Source of the DNA: Pararge aegeria
Lineage: Eukaryota; Arthropoda; Insecta; Lepidoptera; Nymphalidae
Assembly (NCBI RefSeq): GCF_905163445.1
Contig: NC_053184.1
Span: 1,240,001-1,304,000 of the forward strand
Reading direction: 5' to 3'
Length of the DNA stretch: 64,000 bases
The position numbers were made by a program, and so were the translations under genes. Of the stretch, positions 20,382 through 30,470 are shown in pieces. The notes beneath the pieces are model-generated. The model worked only from the letters and a program-made list of their open reading frames with translations. It was not told the origin of the DNA and made no database searches. The first letter of the stretch is position 1, and every line of letters starts with the position of its first letter.

Positions 20382-21366
20382 GGTTTGATATTATAGTGAT
20401 ATATTGTGTTGTTCTTTATACAAGAGACTGAATATGGAATAATACATAATCGTCTTCCTAGGCAAATTACCCTTAGAGTCCACTACAACGACGCGCTGCG
20501 CATTTCGTTTAAAAGCGAGGTATTGCAGTTCGTCGCATGTTTGTGTTACGCTGTGCATCGTAAAAGAATTTCCAATTTTATTTGCCTCGTATTTTTTTTA
20601 AATAATAAGTTAATATTTAGAATCATCGGGCCGGCATCCCATGACAAGTAAACTATTAAATATTATTTCCGATATTGAAGTAATATTTAATGCCTGCTGA
20701 GTTTTGCCCTTTGCGACGATGCTGTTTTCTGGATCAAGCAATAATGCTGCTTTGCATTGTTGAAATGCTGTTTTCAAAAGCTCTTTAATCGATCTTTATT
20801 TCGATTAGTTTTATCATCTTTATGTAATTAATTTTATTCATTGACAATGTTTGTCGTTCTGTGCAGCAAATGTCGTTACTTTTTCCGTCGCGCGTGAGCA
20901 TCGCCGGGGTTAGCGGTGTAAGTTACGTTCTGTAGCGGTGTTAGAGATACTGCAAACTATTCAACGTTTACTCACTATTCACCACGCGGGGCAGTCGGGT
21001 GGCGATTGCAGTAGATGCTAGCAATAGCACAGAGAACGCTACTGCCCGTTCTCCGTCATTTTTGTACCTAAAACTAAACAAAACACATGGTACGTTTCGG
21101 CACCTCGCTGCAAATATTTTGCGGGCAACGCCGCATCTCGATAGCTGTAAATAAAATTATTAAAATGTAGGACTGAATGAGTTTTCAAGTCCTATGTTTT
21201 CCTGGTATAATAATATTCCTTCCATGAAATACTCTCGGATACAAGTAATCTTCTGCCGAAGTACATCAATATTGGTTCATATGCAATAAACCTCTGCTTT
21301 TAAGAAAAAAAATTATATATATTTATATATAAATTTTTTTCTCCAAATCTGTAGGTAGTAATACAT
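20382..21366. other. Unassigned stretch with GC-richer part and AT palindrome
   Basis: 20870-21060 is richer in GC and CG than its surroundings. An AT-rich near-palindrome lies at 21303-21342 (19-bp arms, one mismatch). The 81-codon frame at 20406-20651 has no motif. Confidence 0.4.
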
Positions 21367-21533
21367 CAGTGGCGTGCATAGAGGGTATGCACAGGGTATG
21401 TTATAAATACTTAACTTAATTTTATTATTAATCTTACAATGCCTATCCTGAAGTTTTTTATAACTCGTACTGAAGATTTTCCTCATTTTATATCATCTGC
21501 ATACCCTGTCCATACCCTATATGCACGCCATTG
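21367..21533 (+). mobile_element. MITE-2, complete copy
   Basis: Ends CAGTGGCGTGCAT and ATGCACGCCATTG form the terminal inverted repeat. Just inside, GAGGGTATGCACAGGGTATG is mirrored by CATACCCTGTCCATACCC. Flanks TAATACAT and ATATACAT agree at 6 of 8 positions, consistent with a decayed 8-bp target duplication. Confidence 0.75.
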
Positions 21534-21591
21534 ATATACATAGGTGACTTGATGTCCTGAAACTCCACTTAGAGATATATAACTGTCTATT

Positions 21592-21740
21592 AAAAAGCCA
21601 CAGTTGGGAACAGGCCTCCTCTAACAGAAGTAAAGAGTTTTGAGCTTTGACTCCATTGCTCCAATGCAGGTTAGTGGGTCTTAGCCAGGATACGGAGGAA
21701 AGGTGAATTACATACTTCACAAAAACCTTGCAAACTCCAT
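21592..21740. mobile_element. REP-L fragment
   Basis: GCCACAGTTGGGAACAGGCC then TCCTCTAACAGAAGTAAAG and CTCCAATGCAGGTTAGTGG resembles a common insect repeat (CACTGCTGGGCACAGGCCTC...). It is recognised from memory only. Confidence 0.45.
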
Positions 21741-22166
21741 AACACCAAAGGCATAATCTTTGCAAAGTTTCATCCGAGTAACATATCCCATTAACATATT
21801 CCGCACTCCTAAAACTTAGGTCGCACAACTCATACGACACTAGCGAGTAAAAGTTGCTATTTTTCCCATCTTAAAGGCTTCTAATATCGCAGCACCCGCC
21901 TGGAGCCCGTTGTCATTTGTCCGCCGCTCTGTAGGCAAACTTTGCCTCAATGTTTGAAAGCACTACATTATATCCGCAGCTCTTCATCGTCTTCGTACTA
22001 GTGGTGGGACTTTATCGATAAAGTTGTGATAAACAGATTTTTACGACAGACTATTGAAAATTCACATACCAAAAAACGCGTTCGGTTCAGTTACGGCGTG
22101 AAGTACCGATAATTATACACACTTTTTATTCCACTAATTCCACGACCTTGACATAAGCCTAACAAT
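21741..22166. other. Unassigned stretch
   Basis: No supported feature. Confidence 0.4.
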
Positions 22167-22428
22167 GAGATTGCAATCAATCTGGTGCTAAGAAATGATG
22201 CAGTCTACAGTGCTAGCGGGCTAACTTGTTAGGGGTATGGCAGTTATATTAGACCCATACCTCTAATCGGTTCCTACGAGGCATTGTACAGGAACGCTAA
22301 ATGACTTTGTAGCACGTACGTCTTTATCGGTAGGGTGAAATCAATAATTTTCCGGATTGCCTCTGTCAGGGATCGAATATAGGAACTCTCACAAACTACA
22401 CTACAGCGCTGACCACTGTGCCAAGGAG
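22167..22428 (-). mobile_element. SINE-B, minus strand, head forms palindrome
   Basis: Tail (TGAGATTGCAATCAATCTGG seen on plus), the GCGGGCTAACTTGTTAGGGG block, TCGGTTCCTACGAGGCATTG and the head CAGCGCTGACCACTGTGCCA are all in minus orientation. The first 21 bases of the head are duplicated in inverted orientation immediately beyond. Confidence 0.85.
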
Positions 22429-22450
22429 GTTGGCACAGTGGTCAGCGCTG
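22404..22450. repeat. Perfect 21-bp palindrome at SINE-B head
   Basis: 22404-22424 and 22430-22450 are exact reverse complements with loop GGAGG. The outer sequence beyond 22450 is unrelated to SINE-B, so only the head tip is duplicated. Confidence 0.95.
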
Positions 22451-22911
22451 GTTGTTGGGTGGAATTAGAATGAATTCTTGGATTGGTATTACGATAAGAT
22501 TTTATTTTTAAAGACGTGGCACATCACTTGCTCGAAGTAAGACGCGGCACTTCCTTACACAGTGGATTTCTTTTTAATACCCTACATTTAAACTCCTTGC
22601 AGGGGAAAAGCACATGTCGTCGCGCAAACTTCTCTCTTTTTATATCATGCTAATGTTGCCAGTTTCTTTTTGTCAGTTGACTAATTTAAATATTATATTC
22701 GAACCAGTTCCAGCTTTGTATGCATTGTTTTAATATAAATCTATTCTACTTATCTACATTTATTTAAAAAATTTAAGTCGAGTTTCTTTATTTGTATGTA
22801 TGAACGGGTTAATCGCAGGAACCGTAAAATGGGTAAGAAAAATTAATTTTTGCATCATAGAACTCAATTATCATTGAATACTATTTAAGCAATTAAAGCC
22901 AGTGGCACCCA
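22451..22911. other. Unassigned stretch
   Basis: 22780-22870 has a weak REP-H-like phrase (TTTGTATGTATGAACGGGTT). Nothing else is recognised. Confidence 0.4.
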
Positions 22912-23105
22912 TAGCTGGTCTGGTGGGAGGCTTCCGACAAAGGCATGCCACTAAGCGATTTAGCGTTCCTGTACGATGTCGTGTAGAAACCGATTAGTGA
23001 GATATGTTTTTAGTATAACTTCCATACTCACTAACAGGTTAGCCCACTAGCATCTTTGACTGCATCATCACCAGGTAGGATTGTAGTCAAGGGCAATCTT
23101 GTTGT
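22912..23105 (+). mobile_element. SINE-B 3' two-thirds
   Basis: GCTGGTCTGGTGGGAGGCTT, GACAAAGGCATGCCACTAAG, CGATTTAGCGTTCC, AACAGGTTAGCCCACTAGCA and CAGGTAGGATTGTAGTCAAG occur in sense order. The tRNA head is absent. Confidence 0.85.
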
Positions 23106-23372
23106 GGTATAAAACAAAAACTTGAGTTACAAAACGTCTGCGTATGTTATAGATACTGAGTTGTAGATATAGGCGGGATAAAAGTGGCGACGGAGGCGTC
23201 TGACACCGGCTTATACTGTGTGTAAGGCTTCGGCGAGACAGGGCTAATTGTGCCCTAGCTAGTATTGTCTGGATGTCCTCACATACAAGACTCGCTGTCA
23301 GCTGTTTCATTGCATTGATTTTTTTTTTCGTCAAGCCTTATTCAACTTGCCTTATTACTAAGTACCGTAGTG

Positions 23373-23562
23373 CAGCGTTGATAGCCTAGGTTAGGACTTC
23401 GGCTGCACTTTCGGGGACAATTCGCATCTCTAAGATTTCTAAGATATGTGCGTTTTATGCCATTAAAATATCAATTGTTCAACTGTTAAGGAAAATATTG
23501 TGAGGAAACCTGCATGCCTAAGAGTTCTCCATAATGTTCTCGAATGCGTGTGGAGTCCATGG
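23373..23562 (+). mobile_element. SINE-A, 3' truncated
   Basis: The head GCAGCGTTGATAGCCTAGGT, TCGGCTGCACTTTCGGGG and the TGTGAGGAAACCTGCATGCC block run to GTGTGGAGTCCATGG. It stops there, fused to REP-H. Confidence 0.85.
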
Positions 23563-23564
23563 AG

Positions 23565-23670
23565 TGAATATGTGTACAAAGTTTCATGAGGATCGGTTAA
23601 GTAGTTTTTGCGTGAAAGCGTAACAAACAAACTTACATTGACATTTATAATATTAGTATATATATGGATG
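23565..23670 (-). mobile_element. REP-H 5' part
   Basis: On the minus strand: TACTAATATTATAAATGTCA, GTAAGTTTGTTTGTTACGCT and the TCCTCATGAAACTTTGTACA segment. It shares GTCAATGTAAGTTTGTTTGT with 39885-39930. Confidence 0.65.
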
Positions 23671-23689
23671 TTACAAACAGAAATGATGT

Positions 23690-23875
23690 AAAAAACGGTG
23701 ATAGCCTAATAGATAGGCCTTTGAGAACATTATGGAGAGTTCTTAGATTTACTCAAGATGTTTTTCTTTACCGTTGACAGTTTACTTTGCACTTGGCCAG
23801 TGTACTACTGCCTAATCCCTTCTCATTGCGGAAGGATGTAGGCCGGTAATGATTGATACGATGGTGATGACGTGA
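23690..23875. mobile_element. SINE-A with inverted middle segment
   Basis: 23692-23722 is a plus-strand head (ACGGTGATAGCCTAATAGAT). 23723-23785 is the middle of SINE-A in reverse (CCTTTGAGAACATTATGGAG ... TTACCGTTGA). 23791-23871 is the plus-strand 3' part (CTTGGCCAGTG, CCTTCTCATTGCGG, GGCCGGTAATG, ATGGTGATGA). Head and tail agree in orientation but the middle is flipped. Confidence 0.75.
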
Positions 23876-23964
23876 AATAAAGTTATCAAAATAAAATAAT
23901 CAAATAAAATTAGAGGTTAAGTTCATAAGTTTATCATGCAATTGAGTTAATTAGATCTCATTTT

Positions 23965-24242
23965 GAAGTTATACTTCTTTTGGCGCGACGCGATGGAAGA
24001 AAAATTATGAGAGTGAATTTTTAGCATGCGAGCGCACACCGACACTGAATTCTACATCGTAAAGGTTCTAGGTGGCATGAAAACTATGTTCATATTGTAT
24101 ATTCTAGTATTTTTATATTTAGTACACGTATTTCGGAACAGTACAGACAGTGTGAATAAATAAATAATATTACGTTAATAAAACGTAATTTTTTATTTAA
24201 ATAAAATCTTTTTGATTAATTTTAATAAAGAAGTATAACTTC
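23965..24242. mobile_element. MITE-5 with 16-bp perfect terminal repeats
   Basis: GAAGTTATACTTCTTT at 23965-23980 is exactly mirrored by AAAGAAGTATAACTTC at 24227-24242, enclosing about 280 bp. The outer flanks GGCGCG / CGCG may extend the similarity. The interior holds ATTACGTTAATAAAACGTAAT, itself a small palindrome. I recall similar sequence from other lepidopterans, but no coding capacity is visible. Confidence 0.65.
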
Positions 24243-24379
24243 TAACGCGTGTACATAACTACACACACTCTTTTTTAATATTGTTTTTTTATAAAAAAAA
24301 GAATGAACGCTTACTAACTTAATGTTTTTTTTTTTTAACCACTGCTTAAGCCATTCTCATAGACAGGTAATAGGTTGAT

Positions 24380-24440
24380 GTGAACCCAGGATCTCTTCTT
24401 ATACGACCACAACGCTCACTGCACTAGGCCGTCAAAACTT
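24380..24440 (-). mobile_element. SINE-B head fragment
   Basis: GTGAACCCAGGATCTCTTCT and CACAACGCTCACTGCACTAG on plus are the reverse of the SINE-B tRNA-like head. Degenerate. Confidence 0.5.
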
Positions 24441-26427
24441 ACATTTTAACATTGTACTTTTGCGAACTTTGAAATTATGAAAACGTTCACCGACGCTCCA
24501 TAAAGGTAGTCAAAGAATCTGTAAAGGAATTATTACTAAAAGTATTAAAGAAGTGAAAAGAGAGAGCAAACAATAAGGAAGAATGAAATATTGATACAAA
24601 CTCTTGTAGCGTCTATTGTATTACTTAAATTGGAGGTGGGGGGCGGAGTGCACTGCAAACTTAGATTGCAGCTCGTCGGGAAGATAGTAATATAAATGAA
24701 ATCGTTCTGGGAATACAACTAAATAATTTGTAGGTACTGGGACTATTTAACTTATTTGACTAACTGGTTCTTACAAAGATACGCGCCAAAATTCATTTCG
24801 AAAAACACGCATCAAATACCTCTGGAAAAGTGTACCTATTTTCGTATTTTGAAGTTATATAAAAGTTACGGGAGTTACAATCATCATTAGGTATGATTTT
24901 TTTGCCTTGTTACCTAAGCAATTTTATTAAACCTGTTATTAAAGGTAGTTCAGTTTCAATAGCCTAAAAAAAAATAAAGCCATCGATAAATAAACAGTAG
25001 TTAAATCGTTACACATTCATTAAAAAATAACTTACAAAAATTTGCTAAAAAGTCCAAAGTTTGATTTCACGTAAATAATATTGCTTATTAAGCATCCTCA
25101 CTCAATACCGAATGAGTTTATGATGTGAGTAATTTTTTTTTATGTTTACGTCATATGCGTGCCGAATATTTACTCAGTTTATGGTTTACCCGGGTTATTT
25201 GTACTGGGCGTGACGAATGAGTTATATTTTTCTAAGAAATATGAAGTATCCATTAAAATGAAGGTGACTGCCGTTATTGCGGTTCACTAACCTGTATTTC
25301 AAGCCTAACCAAAATACGTACCCACTAGAGTCCGAATTAGATTCGCTCAAGCGACATAAGCAGCCACTAAATCGCCTCATAGTCAACACTTTGAAGCACT
25401 TTATATTCAGATACGATACCAGCTTATCGATTAACGATATGAAACGCAGTCAGCACACAACGCTGTCACTGTGTCATTATTGCAGAACCGTACTCGGTTT
25501 TCGCTTAACAAAACATCCCTATCAAACAATAGCCACAAACCGCAACCTTATTTCAACGTGATAGAGTTCAAAATATTAAAAATGACCTGAGCTTTAGTCG
25601 TTCCACTAGTGATGTAACGATAGTCAATAAAGGCGGCTTAGTGGGCATCGATAACTTTGTGTTATGCTATATTTATGCCATGCAGTTGGCTCTGGTACAC
25701 CTGTTTGTGTGTGCGTTGCTAAACCAAGCTATGTATGTGAAAATTAATCTTGTCGATTGTTCAACAAAGCGACGAGAGATTTGCCTTTGTATTGCATTGT
25801 GGAAAGCTGTGGTTTTTGCGCAATATGCATGAAACATTTATTGTGTTTAAAGCTATGAGTGATATGAAGCTAATATTAATACGATTCTCAAAGACAATCC
25901 ATTATTAGGCTGAAGGCTTCTCAAATATTACAGGGAGTTAATCAATTTCGTTGACTAACACAGGGTTCATGTGTAATTAGCATTTTATATATTATACACT
26001 TTAGGAACTTCGAAACCTGCAATTAACTTAAAAACTTTGAAAGGGATTTTGAAAAAAATAAATTATATTGTGTTCTGTTAATGTTATTGTGACTTAAAAT
26101 TTTGAGTTTAACCAATTTCTTTATCGATATATTTCTATTTCTGTGAATGAACAACACTAGTTACCAAATTTGTCATTGCAAAACATAGTAGATTTTTATT
26201 TATAAATAGGTAGGCAAGTAATTAATTATTTTGTATGCAAAGCTCGTACGAAGAACATCAAAAACGTTTTATTTCATTTGTTTTAGGTGAGTCGTGTTAA
26301 CTTCGTGGGTGTTACCTGGCAAGCGGAGTCAAAGCAACGAATGTTCTACTAATATTATGTATTATACCCAAGGTATGTAAATAATGTATAACATGTTAAT
26401 CTAAGTTTTTCACGACCTTTTATTTAT
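24441..26427. other. Long unassigned stretch with one 94-codon open frame
   Basis: No repeat family is recognised. An open frame at 25277-25561 (94 codons) has mixed composition, contains a CHYC pair, and matches no family I know. No intron signals, codon pattern or second exon supports it, so I leave it unannotated as a gene. Confidence 0.35.
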
Positions 26428-26712
26428 CATTGGTCATCACAATCATCACTTCAACCGATTGACGTCCGCTGCTGGTTATAGGTCTTTTGTACTGCGTTCC
26501 AAAATCCACGATCCTAAGCCGCTGGCGCCGCGGCTCCCTGCGACTCGTTTGATGTTGTCCACCTTGTTGGGGGTTGACCAACGCTGCATTTACCGGTGCG
26601 GGGTCGTAATTCCAACACCTTGGGATCCCAACGTTCATCGGTTATCCAAACTATGTGCCCCGCCCATTGCCACTTCAACTTCACGACTCGATGAGCAATG
26701 TCGATACTCAGT
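26428..26712 (-). mobile_element. RTE-like LINE type 1, ORF2 tail, frameshifted
   Basis: The minus strand reads IAHRVVKLKWQWAGHI and CSVGQPPTRWT, then continues in another frame with RIVDFGTQYKRPI toward the TGATGATTG tail. It aligns with 6160-6540, but at least one frameshift splits the tail and conserved residues are replaced (RRTD to WITD). Confidence 0.8.
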
Positions 26713-26739
26713 ATTTTTTCTATTGATATCATTTAAATG

Positions 26740-26935
26740 GGATATTGTTTTCTTTATTTGTTTGTACTTCCTTCACGCCAAGTAAGGAACCAATCAACAC
26801 TATTTAGTAAAAAGCACGGAGAGTACTTTTTTATATTTTGAACCAAGGCTACTTTTTGTCGCAGGAAAAGCAAACGGTTTTTATGGGATTGTAATAAACG
26901 CAGACGACGAACCGAAGCAACAAATTGTTAAAACC
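26740..26935 (+). mobile_element. REP-H copy
   Basis: TTTGTTTGTACTTCCTTCAC, CCAAGTAAGGAACCAATCAA, then AACGCAGACGACGAACCGAA near the end follow REP-H order. Confidence 0.65.
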
Positions 26936-27126
26936 ATTACATATTTACAAATTCTTTAAAATACCATTCAATATTTGTGTTACTAAATTATCAACATTAA
27001 TAATAAACTAAATATTACACATTCAAATATTTACAACGTTACAAATAAACTAAAGAATATACTGAGTCATCAAAATTATCAAGATACATAAATTTACTAA
27101 ATATGTATCATATTATATTGAATGTA

Positions 27127-27160
27127 CACACACACACATACACACACACTTATACACATA
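27127..27160. repeat. CA microsatellite
   Basis: ACACACACACATACACACAC, with interruptions, in an AT-rich context. Confidence 0.85.
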
Positions 27161-27299
27161 ATAAATTGAATGTTGATAATGTTCACTTCTAAATATGTAT
27201 GTATTCTCTCTTTTTTTTCTCTAATCTCCATGCACATATGGGAAGAAAGACACAGACCCAAGACACGAGATATCCTAGTTTGGGGGTCCAGGGTAATTT

Positions 27300-27332
27300 A
27301 AAAAAAAAAAAAAACTATTATTATTATTATCA
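27300..27332. repeat. Poly-A plus ATT repeat
   Basis: A run of 13 A is followed by CTATTATTATTATTATC. This may be the tail of an unrecognised retroelement. Confidence 0.6.
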
Positions 27333-27752
27333 AGTGCTTCAAGGGGATGAAGACGAGATAACAATAGAGTATCTCAATCAATAGGACGTAAACAAGCCTT
27401 GTAAAAAGCCTAATGCTATTACGTCACAGGCTGTAACGTGTACCAGTGTCCGACACGCCACGATGCGTCCGCCGCCGGCCAGACAGGAGCGTTCTGGTTG
27501 ATTTCACGCAATCCAGCGGCGATATATTGTCACAATTAGGGGTGATTTTAGGCGCAATCTCACTTCACGAGGGGCGGTAGCTAATTTTTTAGGACATTTT
27601 TTTATTTATTACATAAAGTTTCCAAAAAAATAAAAAATACCTATAGATCAGAAAACTACCCAGGTTTGTAATATATGCTAACAGGGAATTAAGTCTAGGT
27701 ACGTTAACTACAGAACATTATTGCCAGTTCACCATGTTGTGTATAAAAATGA
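27333..27752. other. Unassigned stretch with GC-richer segment
   Basis: 27430-27530 is GC-rich (ATGCGTCCGCCGCCGGCCAG). No gene model can be supported. Confidence 0.4.
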
Positions 27753-28016
27753 TCACAAGTTACTTAAAAAGAAGGACTTCAGTTTTTTCTTAATATTACG
27801 AGGATTAATATTGTCTCGTACATCAGTGGGTAATTCATTAATAAGGCGAGGAACTAGGTAAACGTTCGTGCGCTCGCCATACCTATTGAACGCGCCCGAA
27901 GTGCATAACCGGCCTCGACTGACGGCCCGCGTGCATACAAAATGTTTTACTTTGTTCCAGTATATGTTATTGAAAAAGTTTTCTTTTAAAATTGAATATT
28001 TCAACTGTACATGCAC
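27753..28016 (-). mobile_element. Non-LTR ORF2 C-terminus
   Basis: An 87-codon minus-strand frame reads TRAVSRGRLCTSGAFNRYGE, RTNVYLVPRLINELPTDVRD and KKKLKSFFLSNL. The order (RYGxRTxxYxxPxLxNxLP ... KKKLKxFL) is the post-RT tail of many insect LINEs and related ORF2 proteins. It differs from LINE-Y and LINE-Q. The upstream RT core is absent. Confidence 0.75.
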
Positions 28017-28096
28017 TGGTAAAACTTTAAACTATTTAAAAAGTTCGTCACTATGGTACATAAATGTCGATTAATACTAAAACGAACTCCGACGTA

Positions 28097-28258
28097 AAAA
28101 CAACGGGGTGTTATAAGTTTTTACTTTTTGTGACTTTGTGTATGTTTGTCTGTCTGTGGCATCGTATTTCCCAAATGGATAGACCAATTTGGATTTTGTT
28201 TCTTTTCTTTAAGAGATGCATTTATTAGTGAAAAGCATGTTCATATACATAATAATAC
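28097..28258 (+). mobile_element. REP-H-like element (GTTATAAGTTT type)
   Basis: GGGGTGTTATAAGTTTTTAC, TGTCTGTCTGTGGCATCGTA, ATAGACCAATTTGGATTTTG and AAAGCATGTTCATATACATA recur in part at 31480. The pattern is a common lepidopteran interspersed repeat. Confidence 0.6.
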
Positions 28259-28261
28259 ATA

Positions 28262-28440
28262 TGGATGGAAAAATAATTACAAACTAAAATTAATATTTAT
28301 AATAAATATAAGCCGTCTAACTGTTCACTTGTGGGCATGGTAACCAAAATGCTGGCGCTATTGCCCCTTTCTATAGCTAGATTTAGCCGTCGGGCTAAAT
28401 AAGCGCCAGGTCACCAGACGTAAGGACCAATTTTTGTGAC
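28262..28440 (-). mobile_element. LINE-Q ORF2 C-terminus and 3' end
   Basis: A minus-strand frame reads PGAYLARRLNLAIERGNSAS, then ILVTMPTSEQLDGLYLL and a stop. It parallels 10885-11070 and 48371-48640. Frame is lost just upstream of the first Gly. Confidence 0.75.
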
Positions 28441-28864
28441 ACTATTTGGCGGATTACATATTTTTCCATAACTCACTCAATATGGATAGTTCGAGCGTAA
28501 GTCTTAGTCACCTCAGACAGTATGACATATCGCGTGAGGTGACTTGCACTTGCGCGTGGACTTTAATAGAGACAATACCCTATCACAAAATCCAACACAA
28601 GATGGCCGCCATCACAAAATGGCGATTTAGTTATTTTTTTCAGAACTCAAGTAAAAGGGATTGCCTAGTAGAATAATGTACATTATATACCAATTCGGGG
28701 TTTTTTTAATTTTTAATTTAACATATTATAGTTTGTAATTCATTGCTCACCAATCTGCTTAGAATGTTAAGAATTTAAAAGATTATATGTACTTACGAGG
28801 GAAGAGGCTAGGGCTCTCTTTAGACTGGTTGTAATTATATCCGCAATATTGGATTTAAGACACC
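28441..28864. other. Unassigned stretch
   Basis: Includes a 10-bp hairpin at 28506-28544 (AGTCACCTCA arms, 19-nt loop). The 76-codon frame at 28446 has no motif. Confidence 0.4.
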
Positions 28865-29140
28865 TTATTAAAGAGTACATTGTTGAAGATCTGATTGGTA
28901 TGGAGTATAAAGACTGCTGAGTCTCTTGCCCGCTGCTTCTCGGTAGAATCTGCCTTCCAAAGCGGTGGAAGAGTCACTGCAAACAGACAGACTTGACGTT
29001 GCAAAAATGCTTATATTAAGCCTACTTGAAATAAATGAATTATGAAATTATCAATGAAACCGTTATAATTCACCTGCTTTTAGCGGAGTATAGCAGATTA
29101 AGATAATATTCTTTGTATATCATGGAATACTTCTGCCTGC
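28865..29140 (+). mobile_element. MITE-1 interrupted by LINE-Y 3' end
   Basis: 28865-28914 is MITE-1 interior (GTACATTGTTGAAGATCTGA, GGTATGGAGTATAAAGACTG). 28915-29035 is a LINE-Y 3' end (CAGACAGACTTGACGTTGCA, CTACTTGAAATAAATGAATT). 29040-29140 resumes MITE-1 with TTAGCGGAGTATAGCAGATT. The LINE end therefore sits inside MITE-1. Confidence 0.7.
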
Positions 29141-29753
29141 TTCTATATAAACAGAAAAGTCATTTATACTTCAACTTCACGTATGCACACATAATTAAAT
29201 ACACACACACATAAATGCAAACCCACACACGTTAATACAAACGGTGTTCTTTTCTGTTCTTTTTTAAGGACCTTATTATCTCCATTTTATAGCTTTTGGT
29301 AGCCTTACATATCATAGTTTGCATTACCAGGGTGCCCTTAAATCGAAATGCATATTGTTGGGGGAGGTCTACCAGGTGGGGACAGCAATTATCTCCTGAT
29401 CACGTCCTAAACAGCCCTGTGGAAGGGTAAACGAATGGAATCGAACCCTTTTGTTTGTCCACACTTAGGTAATTAGATATCAATTTAATATCTAACTGGG
29501 ACTTGATTTGTCGCGTTGAGGTTTAATTAATTGGTTGTGAATTTTGGTATGTGATGCGTTGATTATTGGACGGGAGGTTCTATAGCCTTAATTGATATAG
29601 AGATATTTGAATGGCAGTTCGGATGATGTGCAATGTATAAAGGCAAGTTGATCCAAAATATTCAAAGCTTGCTTCGATAGCTAGATTTCAGTAGTGTACT
29701 ACTGAAATATGCATTAGTTTATTTATTAATTATTTATATGTATGTATATTCTT
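29141..29753. other. Unassigned stretch
   Basis: Loose CA-rich DNA at 29180-29235 and an 11-bp perfect palindrome at 29685-29708 (arms ATTTCAGTAGT, loop GT). No gene. Confidence 0.4.
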
Positions 29754-29960
29754 AGAGCGGTGATAGCCCAGTGGGTTTTTCTTCATTTTCGGGGGGCCGA
29801 GTTCGAATCCTAGCACGCACCTCTAAGTTGTGTGCGTTTTAAGCAATTAGAATATCACTAGCTTGAACGGCGAAGGAAAACGTCGTGAGGAAACCTGCAT
29901 GCCTGAGAGTTCTCCATATTGTTCTCAAAAGTTGTGTGAAGTCCAGCAATCCGCACTGTA
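29754..29960 (+). mobile_element. SINE-A, 3' truncated
   Basis: The head AGCGGTGATAGCCCAGTGGG, B box GAGTTCGAATCCTAGC, ATGTGCG-like body and GAGGAAACCTGCATGCCTGA run to CAGCAATCCGCACTG, then stop. The 3' third is absent. Confidence 0.9.
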
Positions 29961-30034
29961 TTTCATTAACTATATTCATTCCAAAAAGATGGCCAGCCAT
30001 GAGCCACGGCCGAAGCCACACTTTTTTTTCCACT

Positions 30035-30470
30035 TCAATTTAGTCCTTTGCTGCAATTTCACCTGGTGGTGATGATGCAGTCTAAGATGGTAGCGGGCTA
30101 ATATGTTAGGGAGTATGGGGTTGTAAGATAACACGCACTAAATCACTCAGCGGCACGTCTTTATCAATGGGGTGGTAACTAGCCACTGCCAAAGCCTCCA
30201 GTAAAAAATGTGGGACCCGGAGAATTATAAATTCAAAAATTTCCTGTGCCAGGCATCTTACGCGACAGGCTTGTGAGAGGCGTAAATCTTGCAAACTTTG
30301 TTGGCAAACGTCACTTTAATATTTCTTTTTGTATGCAAAAGTGGCGATTGACAACAATAATCGCCAGATTTATGACTGTCGCAAGATGATAGGTAGTGAA
30401 ATACGTAGACCCTAGAACCCTCTCACTTATAAAACAGCGCTCACCATTGCACCAGGAAAGGTAACAATAC
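30035..30470 (-). mobile_element. SINE-B interrupted by a small insertion
   Basis: The minus-strand SINE-B tail and body occupy 30040-30246. Its tRNA-like head resumes at about 30405-30470 (CACTTATAAAACAGCGCTCA on plus). The gap holds about 150 bases with inverted-looking ends. Confidence 0.75.
30247..30395. mobile_element. Candidate small inverted-repeat insertion in SINE-B
   Basis: ATCTTACGCGACAG at the left is imperfectly mirrored by CTGTCGCAAGAT at the right. The interior lacks coding capacity. A target duplication cannot be defined with confidence. Confidence 0.45.

Noticed and set aside
25277..25561. 94-codon open frame on the plus strand
   Set aside because: No domain, no recognisable family and no exon or codon support. 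Frames of this length are expected by chance in 64 kb.
28506..28544. Transcription terminator or regulatory stem-loop
   Set aside because: A 10-bp stem with a 19-nt loop is unremarkable, and no gene adjoins it.
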